Part shown: in pieces, positions 17,909-28,309 of the stretch
Layout of the letters: the number at the start of each line of letters is the position of its first letter
Position numbering within the stretch: position 1 is the stretch's first letter
DNA from: DATCMH01 sp036563505
GTDB taxonomy: Bacteria > Pseudomonadota > Alphaproteobacteria > Rhizobiales > Beijerinckiaceae
Assembly (NCBI GenBank): GCA_036563505.1
Contig: DATCMH010000016.1
Span: 248,001 to 312,000, forward strand
DNA length: 64,000 nucleotides
Direction of reading: 5' to 3'
Notes under the pieces: generated by a model
Told to the model about the DNA's origin: nothing
The model's database searches: none
The model's input: the letters and a program-made list of their open reading frames with translations, nothing else
Made by a program: the position numbers and the translations under genes

Positions 17909-19285
17909 TCAACCCCCAAACCGCTCCTTCACCAGCGCATACACCAGCCGCGCCGCCTGCGGCTCCCCGCCCTCCGGACGGCCGGGCTTCGCTGACGGCG
18001 TCCAGCCGTAGATGTCGAAATGGGCATAGCTCTTCGCGCGCTCCACGAAGCGGGCGAGGAAGAGGGCGGCGGTGACGGCGCCGGCGAAGGCGCCGCTCGA
18101 GACGTTGTTGGTGTCGGCGATCTTGGAGTCGAGGAGGCTGCGGTAGGGCGCCCAGAGGGGCAGGCGCCAGACGGGGTCGTTCACCGCGGCGCCGAGGCGG
18201 GCGAGGTCGGCGGCGAGCGCGTCGTCGTTGGTGAAGAGGGGCGGCAGGTCGGGGCCGAGCGCGACGCGGGCGGCGCCGGTGAGGGTCGCGAAATCGACGA
18301 GCAGATCGGGCGCCTCCTCGTCGGCGAGAGAGAGCGCGTCGGCGAGGATGAGGCGGCCTTCCGCGTCCGTGTTGCCGATCTCGACGGTGAGGCCCTTGCG
18401 GCTTCTGAGGATATCGCCCGGGCGAAAAGCGCTGCCGCTCACCGCGTTCTCCACCGCCGGCACCAGGAGGTGCAGGCGCACGGGAAGCCCCGCCCCCATG
18501 ATCATGGCGGCCGCGGCAATCGCCGCGGCGGCACCGCCCATGTCCTTCTTCATGAGCAGCATGGCGCTCGACGGCTTGATGTCGAGGCCGCCGGTGTCGA
18601 AGGAGACGCCCTTGCCGACCAAGGTCACCCTGGGCGCGTTCGTGTCGCCCCAGACGAGGTCGAGGAGGCGCGGCGGCACGGCGGAGGCCCGGCCCACCGC
18701 GTGGATCATCGGGAAATCGCGGGCAAGCTCCTCGCCGGTCGTGACGGTGAGGGCGGCGCCGTGCCGCTCGGCCAGCGCCCGGACGGCCGCTTCCATCCCG
18801 TCGGGCAGGAGGTCGTTCGCCGGCGTGTTGATAAGGTCGCGTCCGAGCGCGACGGCCGCCGCGATGCGCTCCACCTCCGCCGCGTCGACGCCGTCTGGCA
18901 CGACGAGGCGGGCCGCGCCCTCCTCAGCTGCCTTGCGGTAGCGGTCGAAGCGGTAGGCGCCGAGGCACCAGGCGAGCGCGGCGAGGTCCGGGTTCGCCGG
19001 GGCCGCGGCGAAGGCGTAGAGTCCCGGCGGCAGGAGGCCCGGCAGCTTGCCGGGCAGGAAGGGATCGGGCGTGCTGCCGAGGCCGAACAGCACGCCGGCG
19101 AGGCTCCCATCCTCCCCCGGCAGAAGGAGGTGGCGTCCGGCCTTAGGCACGAAGCCGGCGGCCTTGGCGAAACCTGCGCTTCGCGGCGGCAGCGTCGCGG
19201 CGAGGCCCGGCCAGGCCTCCTCCGCGACGAGGTGGATCGGGCAGGCCGAACCGGCGAGGCCGGCGACGAGGAGAGATTCGGTCAT
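17909..19285 (-). CDS. M17 leucyl aminopeptidase family protein
   Basis: A 458-residue zinc/manganese aminopeptidase. The M17 signature NTDAEGRLILADAL (about residues 300-313) and the metal and lysine segment GKGVSFDTGGLDIKPSSAM (about 224-242) are both intact. The N-terminal macro-like domain is short and variable, as in the PepB-like branch. It is cytosolic and forms a hexamer in known relatives. In a series of leftward genes it follows the holin-like and endolysin-like genes and precedes the NlpC/P60 peptidase. Confidence 0.9.
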   Translation of the reverse strand: MTESLLVAGLAGSACPIHLVAEEAWPGLAATLPPRSAGFAKAAGFVPKAGRHLLLPGEDGSLAGVLFGLGSTPDPFLPGKLPGLLPPGLYAFAAAPANPDLAALAWCLGAYRFDRYRKAAEEGAARLVVPDGVDAAEVERIAAAVALGRDLINTPANDLLPDGMEAAVRALAERHGAALTVTTGEELARDFPMIHAVGRASAVPPRLLDLVWGDTNAPRVTLVGKGVSFDTGGLDIKPSSAMLLMKKDMGGAAAAIAAAAMIMGAGLPVRLHLLVPAVENAVSGSAFRPGDILRSRKGLTVEIGNTDAEGRLILADALSLADEEAPDLLVDFATLTGAARVALGPDLPPLFTNDDALAADLARLGAAVNDPVWRLPLWAPYRSLLDSKIADTNNVSSGAFAGAVTAALFLARFVERAKSYAHFDIYGWTPSAKPGRPEGGEPQAARLVYALVKERFGG

Positions 19286-19346
19286 GGAGAAGGCCGCGAT
19301 TGGGAGAGGGCCGCGAAGGAGGGTCGGCCCTCCATAGACCGAGTTC

Positions 19347-19571
19347 TCACGGGCGGGAACGGGCTTCGAGGTCCGGCGGCGGGCCGGCGTCGCCCAGCGG
19401 TGTCGTGGTGAGCGCGCGCAACGCCATGTTGGCGAGGCTCAAGGCGAGCACGACGTAGCCGGCCGGGCGGGAGCCCAAGGCGTCGACCCAGTCGAAGCTT
19501 TGCGCCACCCCGACGAGGGCCGCGGCGGCGTTGAGGAGGAGGGTGCGATAGCCTTTGAGCGGGGTGGTCAT
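19347..19571 (-). CDS. Small phage holin-like membrane protein
   Basis: A 74-residue protein starting MTTPLKGYRTLLLNAAAALVG, with a first hydrophobic helix, a polar turn (SFDWVDALG), a second hydrophobic helix (GYVVLALSLANMALRAL) and TTTPLG. The pattern LKGYRT...N...LRxLTTTPxG is common in small tailed-phage proteins next to lysins. AGGAGA lies seven bases before the ATG. It is directly downstream of a TIGR02594-type hydrolase gene (53-bp gap), as in a lysis cassette. Holin function is inference; a small unrelated membrane protein remains possible. Confidence 0.55.
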   Translation of the reverse strand: MTTPLKGYRTLLLNAAAALVGVAQSFDWVDALGSRPAGYVVLALSLANMALRALTTTPLGDAGPPPDLEARSRP

Positions 19572-19624
19572 GGAAGGTCTCCTCGGGAACAGCGCCGGAG
19601 GGCCGCCGGCGCGCGGCGTCACGG

Positions 19625-20152
19625 TCAGCGTTCGTTGCGGGACAGGGCGCCGGCGGCGCTCAAGCGCACCCGGCGGCGATTGAGGGGCATGGTGCCGCGC
19701 CAGCGCGGATGGCGGGCCGCGACGAGCCGGGCCTTGGCGAGGCGGGCGATCGACACCCGGTCGCCCTGGTTGCCGCCGAGCACGTGGTAGGCCGCGGCAT
19801 CCTCGCCGACGCACAAGCCGACATGCCCGCCCCCGGGGCGGCGAAAAACGAGCACGCCGCCGAGCATCGGCGCCGCGGCGCCCTCCTCCCAGGCGGCCCA
19901 GCTCAGGGCCCAGAGCGGTTCGTTCGGCACCGGCTTACCGGTCCGATGCGCTAGGAGAGCCATGAACAGCCCGCACCAGGGGGTCGCGTCGGCGCGATAG
20001 ACGTTCGCGAGGCCGGTCTCCGCGGCCCAGGCGAGGATCGCCGGGTTGCTCGCAGGGCCCGCCCGCTCGGCGGTGCCGTGGTGGCGCAGGGCCTCGACGA
20101 GCATCATCGGCCCAGGCTCAGCGCTGAGCCAGGCATAAGGTTCGGGCAGCAT
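19625..20152 (-). CDS. TIGR02594-family (CHAP/NlpC-like) hydrolase, endolysin-like
   Basis: A 175-residue protein of the TIGR02594 family. It has the catalytic-type Cys in TPWCGLFMALL (about residue 61), His in GGGHVGLCVGED (about residue 107) and the GGNQGDRVSI segment typical of CHAP-like amidases and peptidases. Members occur in prophages and as single chromosomal genes. There is no signal peptide, so export would need the holin-like protein encoded next. The ATG at 20152 begins at LPEPYAWL, the usual family start; the in-frame ATG at 20230 lies too close to the predicted transcription start. Confidence 0.75.
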   Translation of the reverse strand: MLPEPYAWLSAEPGPMMLVEALRHHGTAERAGPASNPAILAWAAETGLANVYRADATPWCGLFMALLAHRTGKPVPNEPLWALSWAAWEEGAAAPMLGGVLVFRRPGGGHVGLCVGEDAAAYHVLGGNQGDRVSIARLAKARLVAARHPRWRGTMPLNRRRVRLSAAGALSRNER

Positions 20153-20241
20153 GGGATTATCCGGGAGAGAGGGCGCAGGGGCGCCGACATGAAAACGCCC
20201 CGCACGGCAGGGCCGTCGAGGCGCAGTCATCAGATTAATTT

Positions 20242-20270
20242 CCTATACAGGACCGGAGCGGTGCGGTCAA
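20242..20270 (-). promoter_or_regulatory. Sigma-70-type promoter for the endolysin/holin-like genes
   Basis: On the minus strand, TTGACC (complement of 20265-20270) and TATAGG (complement of 20242-20247) are separated by 17 bases. Transcription would begin near 20235, giving a leader of about 80 bases to the ATG at 20152. The AT-rich AAATTAAT just downstream of the -10 contrasts with the GC-rich surroundings. Confidence 0.55.
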
Positions 20271-20299
20271 GGCTCTTGGGTTAGACCGGCTCACATGTC

Positions 20300-20880
20300 G
20301 GCTGTCATGGCCGGGCTTGACCCGGCCATCTCGGTTCGGAGGCGGGCGGGGTTTCGGGCCGAGGTTCGCGGGTCGAGCCTGCGAACGACATGGGGGTGTG
20401 TTGAGCCGTTCGGGCTTATGCCCTGCTCCCCCTCACCCCCGCTCGCGTTGCTCGCTCGCTTCGCCTGCCGGTGCGCAGGCGAAGCCCTCTCCCCGGAAGG
20501 GAGAGGAGTTGAGCATCCGAGTTTCGGTTCTGTTTGAGATGACGTGAAACGGTGGTGCTCGCTCCTCCTCTCCCAGCAGGGGAGAGGGTCGCGTCGGCGG
20601 ACCGGCCGACGCGACGAGCGCAGCAAAGCGGAGCGGGGGTGAGGGGGTGCTCGCCGCTCCACCCCTGTCATGGCCGGGCTTGACCGGGCCATCTCGGTTC
20701 GAGGTCTCGGGTCTTCGCGCCGAGGTTCGCGGGTCAAGCCCGCGAACGACACAGGGGTGGTTCTATGGCGCTTGGGGCTACGCCCAACACCCCTCATCCG
20801 CCCTCGCTGGCGCAAGGGCACCTTCTCCCACGAGGGGAGAAGGTCGGGCCGCCGCGCAAGCCTCTCCCTTCCCCGGCTTA
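20300..20880. repeat. Composite repeat island: families G and M interleaved
   Basis: The gap is built as G-M-G-M. Family G copies (about 20303-20391 and 20666-20751) carry TGTCATGGCCGGGCTTGAC...GGCCATCTCGGTTCG and GGTTCGCGGGTCAAGCC-type ends. The M block at about 20430-20647 is a near reverse complement of 12466-12688, including the stem CGTCGGCGGACCGGCCGACG. A short M unit ends at about 20870. No gene is seen. Confidence 0.85.
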
Positions 20881-20958
20881 ACCAAGCATTAGGGTTAACA
20901 ACCTACCAACGAAGGGAGGCTTCGCCCCGCCATAGGTTCCGTTCGGACCGGAGTTCGC

Positions 20959-21813
20959 ATGACCCCTCGCATCGCTTCGCCGCGCCGCCCGCGCCGGCTC
21001 GGCCCGTTCCTGGCGGTCGGGCTCTTGGCCCTGAGCCTCGGCGGCTGCCTGTCCCGCAGCCCGGAAGCGACGGGGTCTCTCGGCGCGGCCTCGAGCCCCG
21101 ATGATTGGCGGCGCCAGAGCGAGGTCTGGGGCAAGCGCAACCAGGCCAATCCCGGCGACGTCAACGCCGCGCTCAACTACGCGAAAGCCCTGCGGGCGCT
21201 CGGCCAGACGGCGCAGGCCGTGGCCGTGCTGCAGCAGGCGGCGATCCGCACCCCGAACCAGCCGGCCCTGCTCGCGGCCTACGGCCGGGCGCTGGCGGAA
21301 GCCGGGCGGCTCCAGGAGGCGGCGGAAGTGCTCGGGCGCGCCCACAGCCCGGAGCATCCCGACCCGCGCATCCTCTCCGCGCAGGGCACCGTGGCCGACC
21401 AGATGGGCGATCACGCCCTGGCGCAGAAATATTATCAGTCGGCGCTCAAGATCGCGCCCGGCGACCCGACGATCCTGTCCAATCTCGGCCTGTCCTACGC
21501 CCTCTCGAAGCGCCTGCCCGAGGCGGAGCGCTCACTTCGCGAGGCGACGGGCAAGCGGGAGGCCGATGCCCGGGTGCGCCAGAACCTCGCCCTGGTGCTG
21601 GGCCTCCAAGGGAAGTTCGCGGAGGCTGAGACCACCATGCGCCAGGACCTCTCCCCCACCGAGGTCGCCACCAACATGAGCGCGCTGCGCTCCATGGTGA
21701 GCCAGCCCAACGCCTGGTCGGCGATCCGCCGCGCCGGCGGCGAGGCTCCGGCCTCCCCGAAGGCGAAGGCCGATCCGGCGCCCGGCGCCGCGGCCGCGTC
21801 GCCCCAGGGCTGA
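20959..21813 (+). CDS. TPR-repeat lipoprotein (TadD-like)
   Basis: A 284-residue lipoprotein. The signal peptide is Arg-rich, then LGPFLAVGLLALSLGG followed by the lipobox Cys (LGGC, about residue 33). Three to four tetratricopeptide repeats follow between residues 65 and 220 (ALNYAKALRALGQTAQAV, AYGRALAEAGRLQEAAEVL, SNLGLSYALSKRLPEAERSL). The C terminus is Ala/Pro-rich. TadD lipoproteins help assemble Flp pili, but no tad genes are nearby, so TadD is only a resemblance. It converges on the HWE kinase gene with a 13-bp gap. Confidence 0.8.
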   Translation: MTPRIASPRRPRRLGPFLAVGLLALSLGGCLSRSPEATGSLGAASSPDDWRRQSEVWGKRNQANPGDVNAALNYAKALRALGQTAQAVAVLQQAAIRTPNQPALLAAYGRALAEAGRLQEAAEVLGRAHSPEHPDPRILSAQGTVADQMGDHALAQKYYQSALKIAPGDPTILSNLGLSYALSKRLPEAERSLREATGKREADARVRQNLALVLGLQGKFAEAETTMRQDLSPTEVATNMSALRSMVSQPNAWSAIRRAGGEAPASPKAKADPAPGAAAASPQG

Positions 21814-21826
21814 GTCCGCCCCGCCC

Positions 21827-22876
21827 TCAATAGCCGGGAACGAGGCGCTGCTCGAGGATGGGCGCGTCCATCCGGAAACGCAGGCCCTCGGGCGCGTACT
21901 CCACCAGGATCTCGGCGCTGCATTGCTGCGTCAGCACGCGCTGAAGCAGGGTCGAGCCGAAGCCCCGCCGGCGCGGCGGCTCGACGAGCGGTCCGTCCCG
22001 CTCGGTCCAGGTGAGGTCGAGGCGCCGCCCGCTCTCCCCCTGGCGCACGTCCCAGGCGACGTGGATGCGCCCCTGCGGCACGGAGAGGGCCCCGTGCTTG
22101 GCGGCGTTCGTCGTGAGCTCATGGAAGGCCATGCCCGCCGGAACGGCGAGGTCGGCCGAGAGCTCGACCGGCGGCCCGTCGAGCACGACGCGCCGGGACG
22201 TGCCGTTGTCGTAGGGACCGAGCTCGTTCTTCAGCATCTGGCCGAGTTGCGCCGTCTGCCAGTAATCCTCGGTCAGGAGGTTGTGAGTGTTGGCGAGCGA
22301 GACGATCCGGTCGGAGAAGGAGTGGTAGAACTCGTCCATCGACTGGGTCGAGCGCGCCGAGGCCCCGAGCAGGCCCTGAACCGTGGCCAGCGTGTTCTTC
22401 ACCCGGTGATGCAGTTCCCGGATCAGCAGTGACTGGCGCTCGTGGGTGCGCTGCCGCTCGGCCAAGTGCGCCTCCACCTCGCGCTGCCGCCGCCGCGCCC
22501 GCAGGCCCGAGCGCACCGCGTTGGCCAGCACGTCCGGATGGAACGGACGCTCCAGCACGGTGACGTTGCCGAGCATCTCGGGCAGCCGCGGGTCGGGCGA
22601 GATGCCGCGCACCGTGAGCAGCACGAAGGGGAAGTCCGACCAGGGGGGCTGAAGGTCGACCCAGCCCGCGAGGTCGTGCCGATCGGCGGTGAGCAGAGCC
22701 TCCTCCGTCACGACCGCGCAGCCCGCGCGATCGAGATCGGTCACGAGCTTGGGCAGGTCAGCGCAGATTTCCGTCGCGATCCTCGCTTCGCTCAGGATCG
22801 CGGACGCCACGGCGGCATCCCGCCCGACGGGCGCGAAGATCAGAACGCAATCGTCAGGATTTATCGGCGGCGGCAC
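21827..22876 (-). CDS. HWE/HisKA_2 histidine kinase with degenerate N-terminal receiver, partner of KaiC
   Basis: A 349-residue soluble kinase. Residues about 10-125 resemble a receiver or RcsC-like fold (CVLIFAPVGRDAAVASAIL; FVLLTVRGISPD) without the usual acidic triad and phospho-acceptor. A short coiled coil leads to LIRELHHRVKNTLATVQGLL, with the predicted phospho-acceptor His156, then the HWE-type ATPase domain with MAFHELTTNAAKHGALS and RRGFGSTLL. The start overlaps the kaiC-like gene by 23 bp, so the two are translationally coupled. The kinase probably reports the KaiC state to a response regulator encoded elsewhere. Confidence 0.85.
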   Translation of the reverse strand: MPPPINPDDCVLIFAPVGRDAAVASAILSEARIATEICADLPKLVTDLDRAGCAVVTEEALLTADRHDLAGWVDLQPPWSDFPFVLLTVRGISPDPRLPEMLGNVTVLERPFHPDVLANAVRSGLRARRRQREVEAHLAERQRTHERQSLLIRELHHRVKNTLATVQGLLGASARSTQSMDEFYHSFSDRIVSLANTHNLLTEDYWQTAQLGQMLKNELGPYDNGTSRRVVLDGPPVELSADLAVPAGMAFHELTTNAAKHGALSVPQGRIHVAWDVRQGESGRRLDLTWTERDGPLVEPPRRRGFGSTLLQRVLTQQCSAEILVEYAPEGLRFRMDAPILEQRLVPGY

Positions 22877-24377
22877 GCGTCTCGCGATCCTTCAAAAGCG
22901 ACCCGCTCCGGCCGTCGTAGGTTGGAACCCCGGTGAGCACGCCCCGGAAACCTTCCAGCACGGGGCCAACGCGCAACCCCCGGCCATCGATCCTGAATTC
23001 CCGGATCGTATCCTCGTGCGAGCCGGTGCGCTTCTTGAGCACGGACAAGGCGCGCCGCACGCGGCCATCGGCCTCGAAGAAGCGCAGCATCACCACGGCA
23101 TCGCTGACATAGGTGAGGTCGACGGGCGAGTTCATGTGGCCCACCATGCCGTGCTGGGCGAGGATCATCATCGTCAGCACGCCCTGCTGGTTGAGATAGG
23201 TGAGCACCTCGTGCATCTGGAGCACGAGGGAGGGCCGCTCCGACATCGCGCTCAAGTAGCCCGTGAGGCTGTCGATCAGCACGACGCGCGCGCCCTCGCG
23301 CTCCACGGCGTCGCGGATGCGCCCCGAGAACTCGCCCGGCGAGACGTTGGCCGGATCAATCTGCTCGACCCGCAAGAGTCCGCTTTCCATGGCCGGACCG
23401 AGATCCATGCCCACGCCGGCGGCCCGCTGCCGCAGGATGCCGATCGTCTCGTCGAAGCTGAGGACGAGGCTCTGTTCGCCTCGGGCCAGCGCCGCCCAAA
23501 GAAAGCTCAAGGCCAGCGTCGACTTGCCGACGCCCGACGGTCCGATGACGAGCGTTCCCGTGCCGCGATCCAAGCCCCCGCCCAGAACCGTATCGAGTTC
23601 CGGGATGCCGCTCGGCGCATGCTCGGGGCTGAACGGGCGATGGTGGTCGGCGGCGGTGAGGCGGGGAAAGACCCGCACGCCCCCCTTCTGGATGACGAAA
23701 TCGTGGTAGCCGCCCCGGAACCGGGTGCCGCGCATCTTGATGACGTTGAGCCGCCGCCGCTCGGCGCCGTAGGCCGGAACGACCTGCTCCAGGCGGATGA
23801 CCGCGTGGCTGATGGAGTGAAGGTTCAGGTCGTCCTGCTCGGAGGTGAGATCGTCGAGCATGAGGACGGTGGCGTCGTTGAGCAGGAAGTAGCTCTTCAA
23901 GGCCAGCACCTGCCGCCGGTAACGGAGCGACCCTTGGCTGAGCAGCCTGATCTCGGACAGCGAGTCGAACACGACGCGGGTCGGCTTGACCCGCTCGATC
24001 TCGGCCAGCGCCATCTGAACCGTCTCGCCGAGCTCGAGGTCGGACGAGTACAGCAGGCTCTGCTGCTGGCGCGGGTCGAGGGAGAGCTCGGGGGGGACGA
24101 GTTCGTAGATGTGAATGGAATCGAGCGACCAGCCGTGCTGCCGGGCCACCGCGGTCAGCTCGCGCTTGCTCTCCGATAAGGTGATGTAGAGGCCCGTCTC
24201 ACCCTGGCGCGCGCCATCCAGCAGGAACTGCAGCCCGAGCGTGGTCTTGCCGCAGCCGGGACGCCCCTCGATCAGGTGGGCCCGATTGGCGGCATAGCCG
24301 CCCGCCAGGATGGCATCCAGACCGGGCACGCCCGTCGGAATAGGGGCGGCGTCGTGCGTCGCGCTGGTGTCTGGCAT
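22854..24377 (-). CDS. kaiC: KaiC-like double-domain ATPase
   Basis: A 507-residue protein with two RecA/KaiC domains. Walker A motifs are GRPGCGKTT (about residues 38-46) and GPSGVGKST (about 265). The catalytic Glu pairs of cyanobacterial KaiC correspond here to SE (LSESKRE) and DE (SFDETIG). By alignment, the Ser431/Thr432 autophosphorylation pair corresponds to Thr-Tyr in DLTYVSDAVV. It ends with KKRTGSHEDTIREFRI, as in KaiC. No kaiA or kaiB is present. Such non-cyanobacterial KaiCs act in stress or signalling; a clock role is not implied. It is first in a two-gene unit with an HWE kinase. Confidence 0.88.
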   Translation of the reverse strand: MPDTSATHDAAPIPTGVPGLDAILAGGYAANRAHLIEGRPGCGKTTLGLQFLLDGARQGETGLYITLSESKRELTAVARQHGWSLDSIHIYELVPPELSLDPRQQQSLLYSSDLELGETVQMALAEIERVKPTRVVFDSLSEIRLLSQGSLRYRRQVLALKSYFLLNDATVLMLDDLTSEQDDLNLHSISHAVIRLEQVVPAYGAERRRLNVIKMRGTRFRGGYHDFVIQKGGVRVFPRLTAADHHRPFSPEHAPSGIPELDTVLGGGLDRGTGTLVIGPSGVGKSTLALSFLWAALARGEQSLVLSFDETIGILRQRAAGVGMDLGPAMESGLLRVEQIDPANVSPGEFSGRIRDAVEREGARVVLIDSLTGYLSAMSERPSLVLQMHEVLTYLNQQGVLTMMILAQHGMVGHMNSPVDLTYVSDAVVMLRFFEADGRVRRALSVLKKRTGSHEDTIREFRIDGRGLRVGPVLEGFRGVLTGVPTYDGRSGSLLKDRETRAAADKS

Positions 24378-24458
24378 GGTTTTTCGGGGTTGGCTTCTAA
24401 ACCATGTTACATAGCACCGGCCCCGACCATCTCAAGCAGCGCCACCATCAACCCTGGG

Positions 24459-26372
<1,914 letters not shown>

Positions 26373-26383
26373 GGCGGGTCTCC

Positions 26384-27310
26384 TCAGACGATGCGGCGCG
26401 GGTCGAGGGCGTCGCGCAGGCCGTCGCCGACGAAATTGATGGAGAGCACCGTCAGGAAGATCGCGGCGCCCGGGAACAGCGCCCAATGCGGCGCGAATTC
26501 GAGGTGATCCTTGGCGTCGAACAGGATGCGTCCCCAGGTCGGGATGTCGGGCGGGAAGCCGAGACCCAGGAAGGACAGGGTCGATTCCGCGATGATGGCG
26601 GTGGAGACCTCGATGGTGGAGGCCACGATCACCGGCCCGATCGCGTTCGGCAGGATGTGGCGGATCACCTGGTGCATCTTGCCGGCGCCCTGCGAGCGGG
26701 CGGCTTCCACGAATTCCTTCTCGCGCAGCGACAGGAACTGGGCGCGCACGAGCCGGGCCACCGGCATCCAGCGCAGGCCCCCGATGACCAGCACGACCAC
26801 GACGAAGACCCCGCCTTCGACGCCGAAGACGGCTTTGAGCTTGTCACGGAAGAGATAGATCACGAGGAGCAGCAGAGGCAGCTGCGGCAGGGAGAGGAAG
26901 AGGTCGGTCAGCCAGGTCAGGAAGGTGTTTAGGGCACCGCGGGACATGCCGGCGAGCGCGCCGACGATGACGCCGACCATCGTCGCGATGACCATGGCGG
27001 CAAAGCCCACGGCCAGCGAGATCCGCCCGCCGTAGATCATGCGCGCCAGGATGTCCTGGCCGAGATCGTCGGTGCCGAAGGGATGTTTCCAGGAGGGGCC
27101 CTGCAGGGTCGCGGCGAAGTCGATGTCGTTGATCGCCACCGGCCACAGCCACGGCCCGACGATGACGCCGAGGCACATGAAGGCGAGGATGAACGATCCC
27201 GCCATCGCCAGGCGGTGCCGGCGGAAGCGACGCCAGGTCTCGTTGCCCCGCGTCGCCGGACGCGGGGCGGCGATCTCAGCGGAAGGAGATGCGAGGGTCG
27301 AGCCAGCCAT
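26384..27310 (-). CDS. Peptide ABC transporter permease, DppC type
   Basis: A 308-residue inner-membrane permease with about six helices. The N-terminal cytoplasmic segment and first helix (LAMAGSFILAFMCLGVIVG) are followed by HPFGTDDLGQDILARMIYGGR, typical of OppC/DppC, and by the EAA loop EAARSQGAGKMHQVIRHILP that contacts the ATPase. The ATG at 27310 overlaps dppB by 35 bp. Codons further upstream give only a Ser-rich out-of-family extension. Confidence 0.92.
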   Translation of the reverse strand: MAGSTLASPSAEIAAPRPATRGNETWRRFRRHRLAMAGSFILAFMCLGVIVGPWLWPVAINDIDFAATLQGPSWKHPFGTDDLGQDILARMIYGGRISLAVGFAAMVIATMVGVIVGALAGMSRGALNTFLTWLTDLFLSLPQLPLLLLVIYLFRDKLKAVFGVEGGVFVVVVLVIGGLRWMPVARLVRAQFLSLREKEFVEAARSQGAGKMHQVIRHILPNAIGPVIVASTIEVSTAIIAESTLSFLGLGFPPDIPTWGRILFDAKDHLEFAPHWALFPGAAIFLTVLSINFVGDGLRDALDPRRIV

Positions 27311-28235
27311 AGAGCACGTCTGCGATGAGGTTGAAGAGGACGACGAGGCAGGCGAAGACAAAGGTGACGGCCATCACCACCGGCGTATCGTTGGCGAGGA
27401 TCGCGGTAATGAGCAGCGAGCCGATCCCGGGCACCCGGAAGATCTGCTCCGTGACGATGGCGCCACCGAACACCGCCGGCATCTGGAGCGCCACGAGGGT
27501 CACGACGGGGATCAGGGCGTTGCGCGCCACGTGGCGGAGCGTCACCACTTTCTCGTCGAGGCCCTTGGCCCGGGCCGTCGTCACGTAATCGAGGCGCACC
27601 ACGTCAAGCACCGCCGAGCGCACGTAGCGGGTGTAGGACGCGGCCTGGAAGAAGCCGAGCACGCAGATCGGCATGATGGCCTGGCGCAGCATCTCCACGG
27701 CCCAGCGCCAGCCCGTCTCGGAGATGTCGGCCCGGTAGACGAAGGGCAGCCAGTCGAGCTTGATCGAGAAGATCAGGATGAACAGGAGGCCGGTGAAGAA
27801 GGTCGGCAGGGAGAAGCCGACGAAGGCCAAGGTGTTGGCGATCTGGTCGAAGATCGAATAGGGCCGCATCGCGGCGTAGATGCCGACCGGCAGCGCGATG
27901 GCGAGCGCCAGGATCTGCGACGACCCGACCACGAAGAGGGTCGTGGGCACCCGCTGGAGGATGAGGGTGTCGACGTCGATCCGGCTGGCGAAGGAGAAGC
28001 CCCAATCGCCCTGCACCATGGCGGCGAGCCAGCGGAAGTACCGCACGAGGATCGGGTCGTTGAGGCCGAAGCTGGCACGGATCGCCTCGCGGATCTCCGG
28101 CGGCACGTTCGGGTTGGTCGCCATTTCCGAGAACGGGTCGCCCGGCGCGAGTGCCAGCACCGTGAACAGGATCAGGCTGATCCCGAGCAGGCTCGGCACC
28201 GCGATGAGCAGTCTGCGCAGCAGGTAGCTCGCCAT
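27276..28235 (-). CDS. Peptide ABC transporter permease, DppB type
   Basis: A 319-residue permease with six helices. The N terminus YLLRRLLIAVPSLLGISLI and the SFGLNDPILVRYFRWL segment are characteristic of OppB/DppB. The EAA-like loop is TARAKGLDEKVVTLRHVARN. It pairs with the DppC protein to form the channel. It is separated from the binding-protein gene by 74 bp that contain a strong hairpin. Confidence 0.92.
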   Translation of the reverse strand: MASYLLRRLLIAVPSLLGISLILFTVLALAPGDPFSEMATNPNVPPEIREAIRASFGLNDPILVRYFRWLAAMVQGDWGFSFASRIDVDTLILQRVPTTLFVVGSSQILALAIALPVGIYAAMRPYSIFDQIANTLAFVGFSLPTFFTGLLFILIFSIKLDWLPFVYRADISETGWRWAVEMLRQAIMPICVLGFFQAASYTRYVRSAVLDVVRLDYVTTARAKGLDEKVVTLRHVARNALIPVVTLVALQMPAVFGGAIVTEQIFRVPGIGSLLITAILANDTPVVMAVTFVFACLVVLFNLIADVLYGWLDPRISFR

Positions 28236-28272
28236 TCAGGGTCTTTCTTCGCGAGGGCGCGCCGGACGGGAG

Positions 28273-28300
28273 CCGCGCGGCCTCCGGAGAGGCCGCGCGG
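28273..28300 (-). terminator. Perfect hairpin between binding-protein and permease genes
   Basis: CCGCGCGGCCTC (28273-28284), CGGA loop, GAGGCCGCGCGG (28289-28300): 12 perfectly paired bases. There is no T-run after it, so it is better read as a partial terminator or mRNA-stabilising hairpin that raises binding-protein level over permease. Confidence 0.7.
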
Positions 28301-28309
28301 GATGGTCAG

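Noticed and set aside
16577..20152. A prophage remnant
   Set aside because: Only two phage-like genes are present, with no integrase, capsid or att repeats; the neighbours are chromosomal peptidases.
26373..26486. ATPase start at the ATG 26486
   Set aside because: This would overlap the permease by about 100 bp and add an Arg/Pro-rich stretch that looks like out-of-frame permease sequence.
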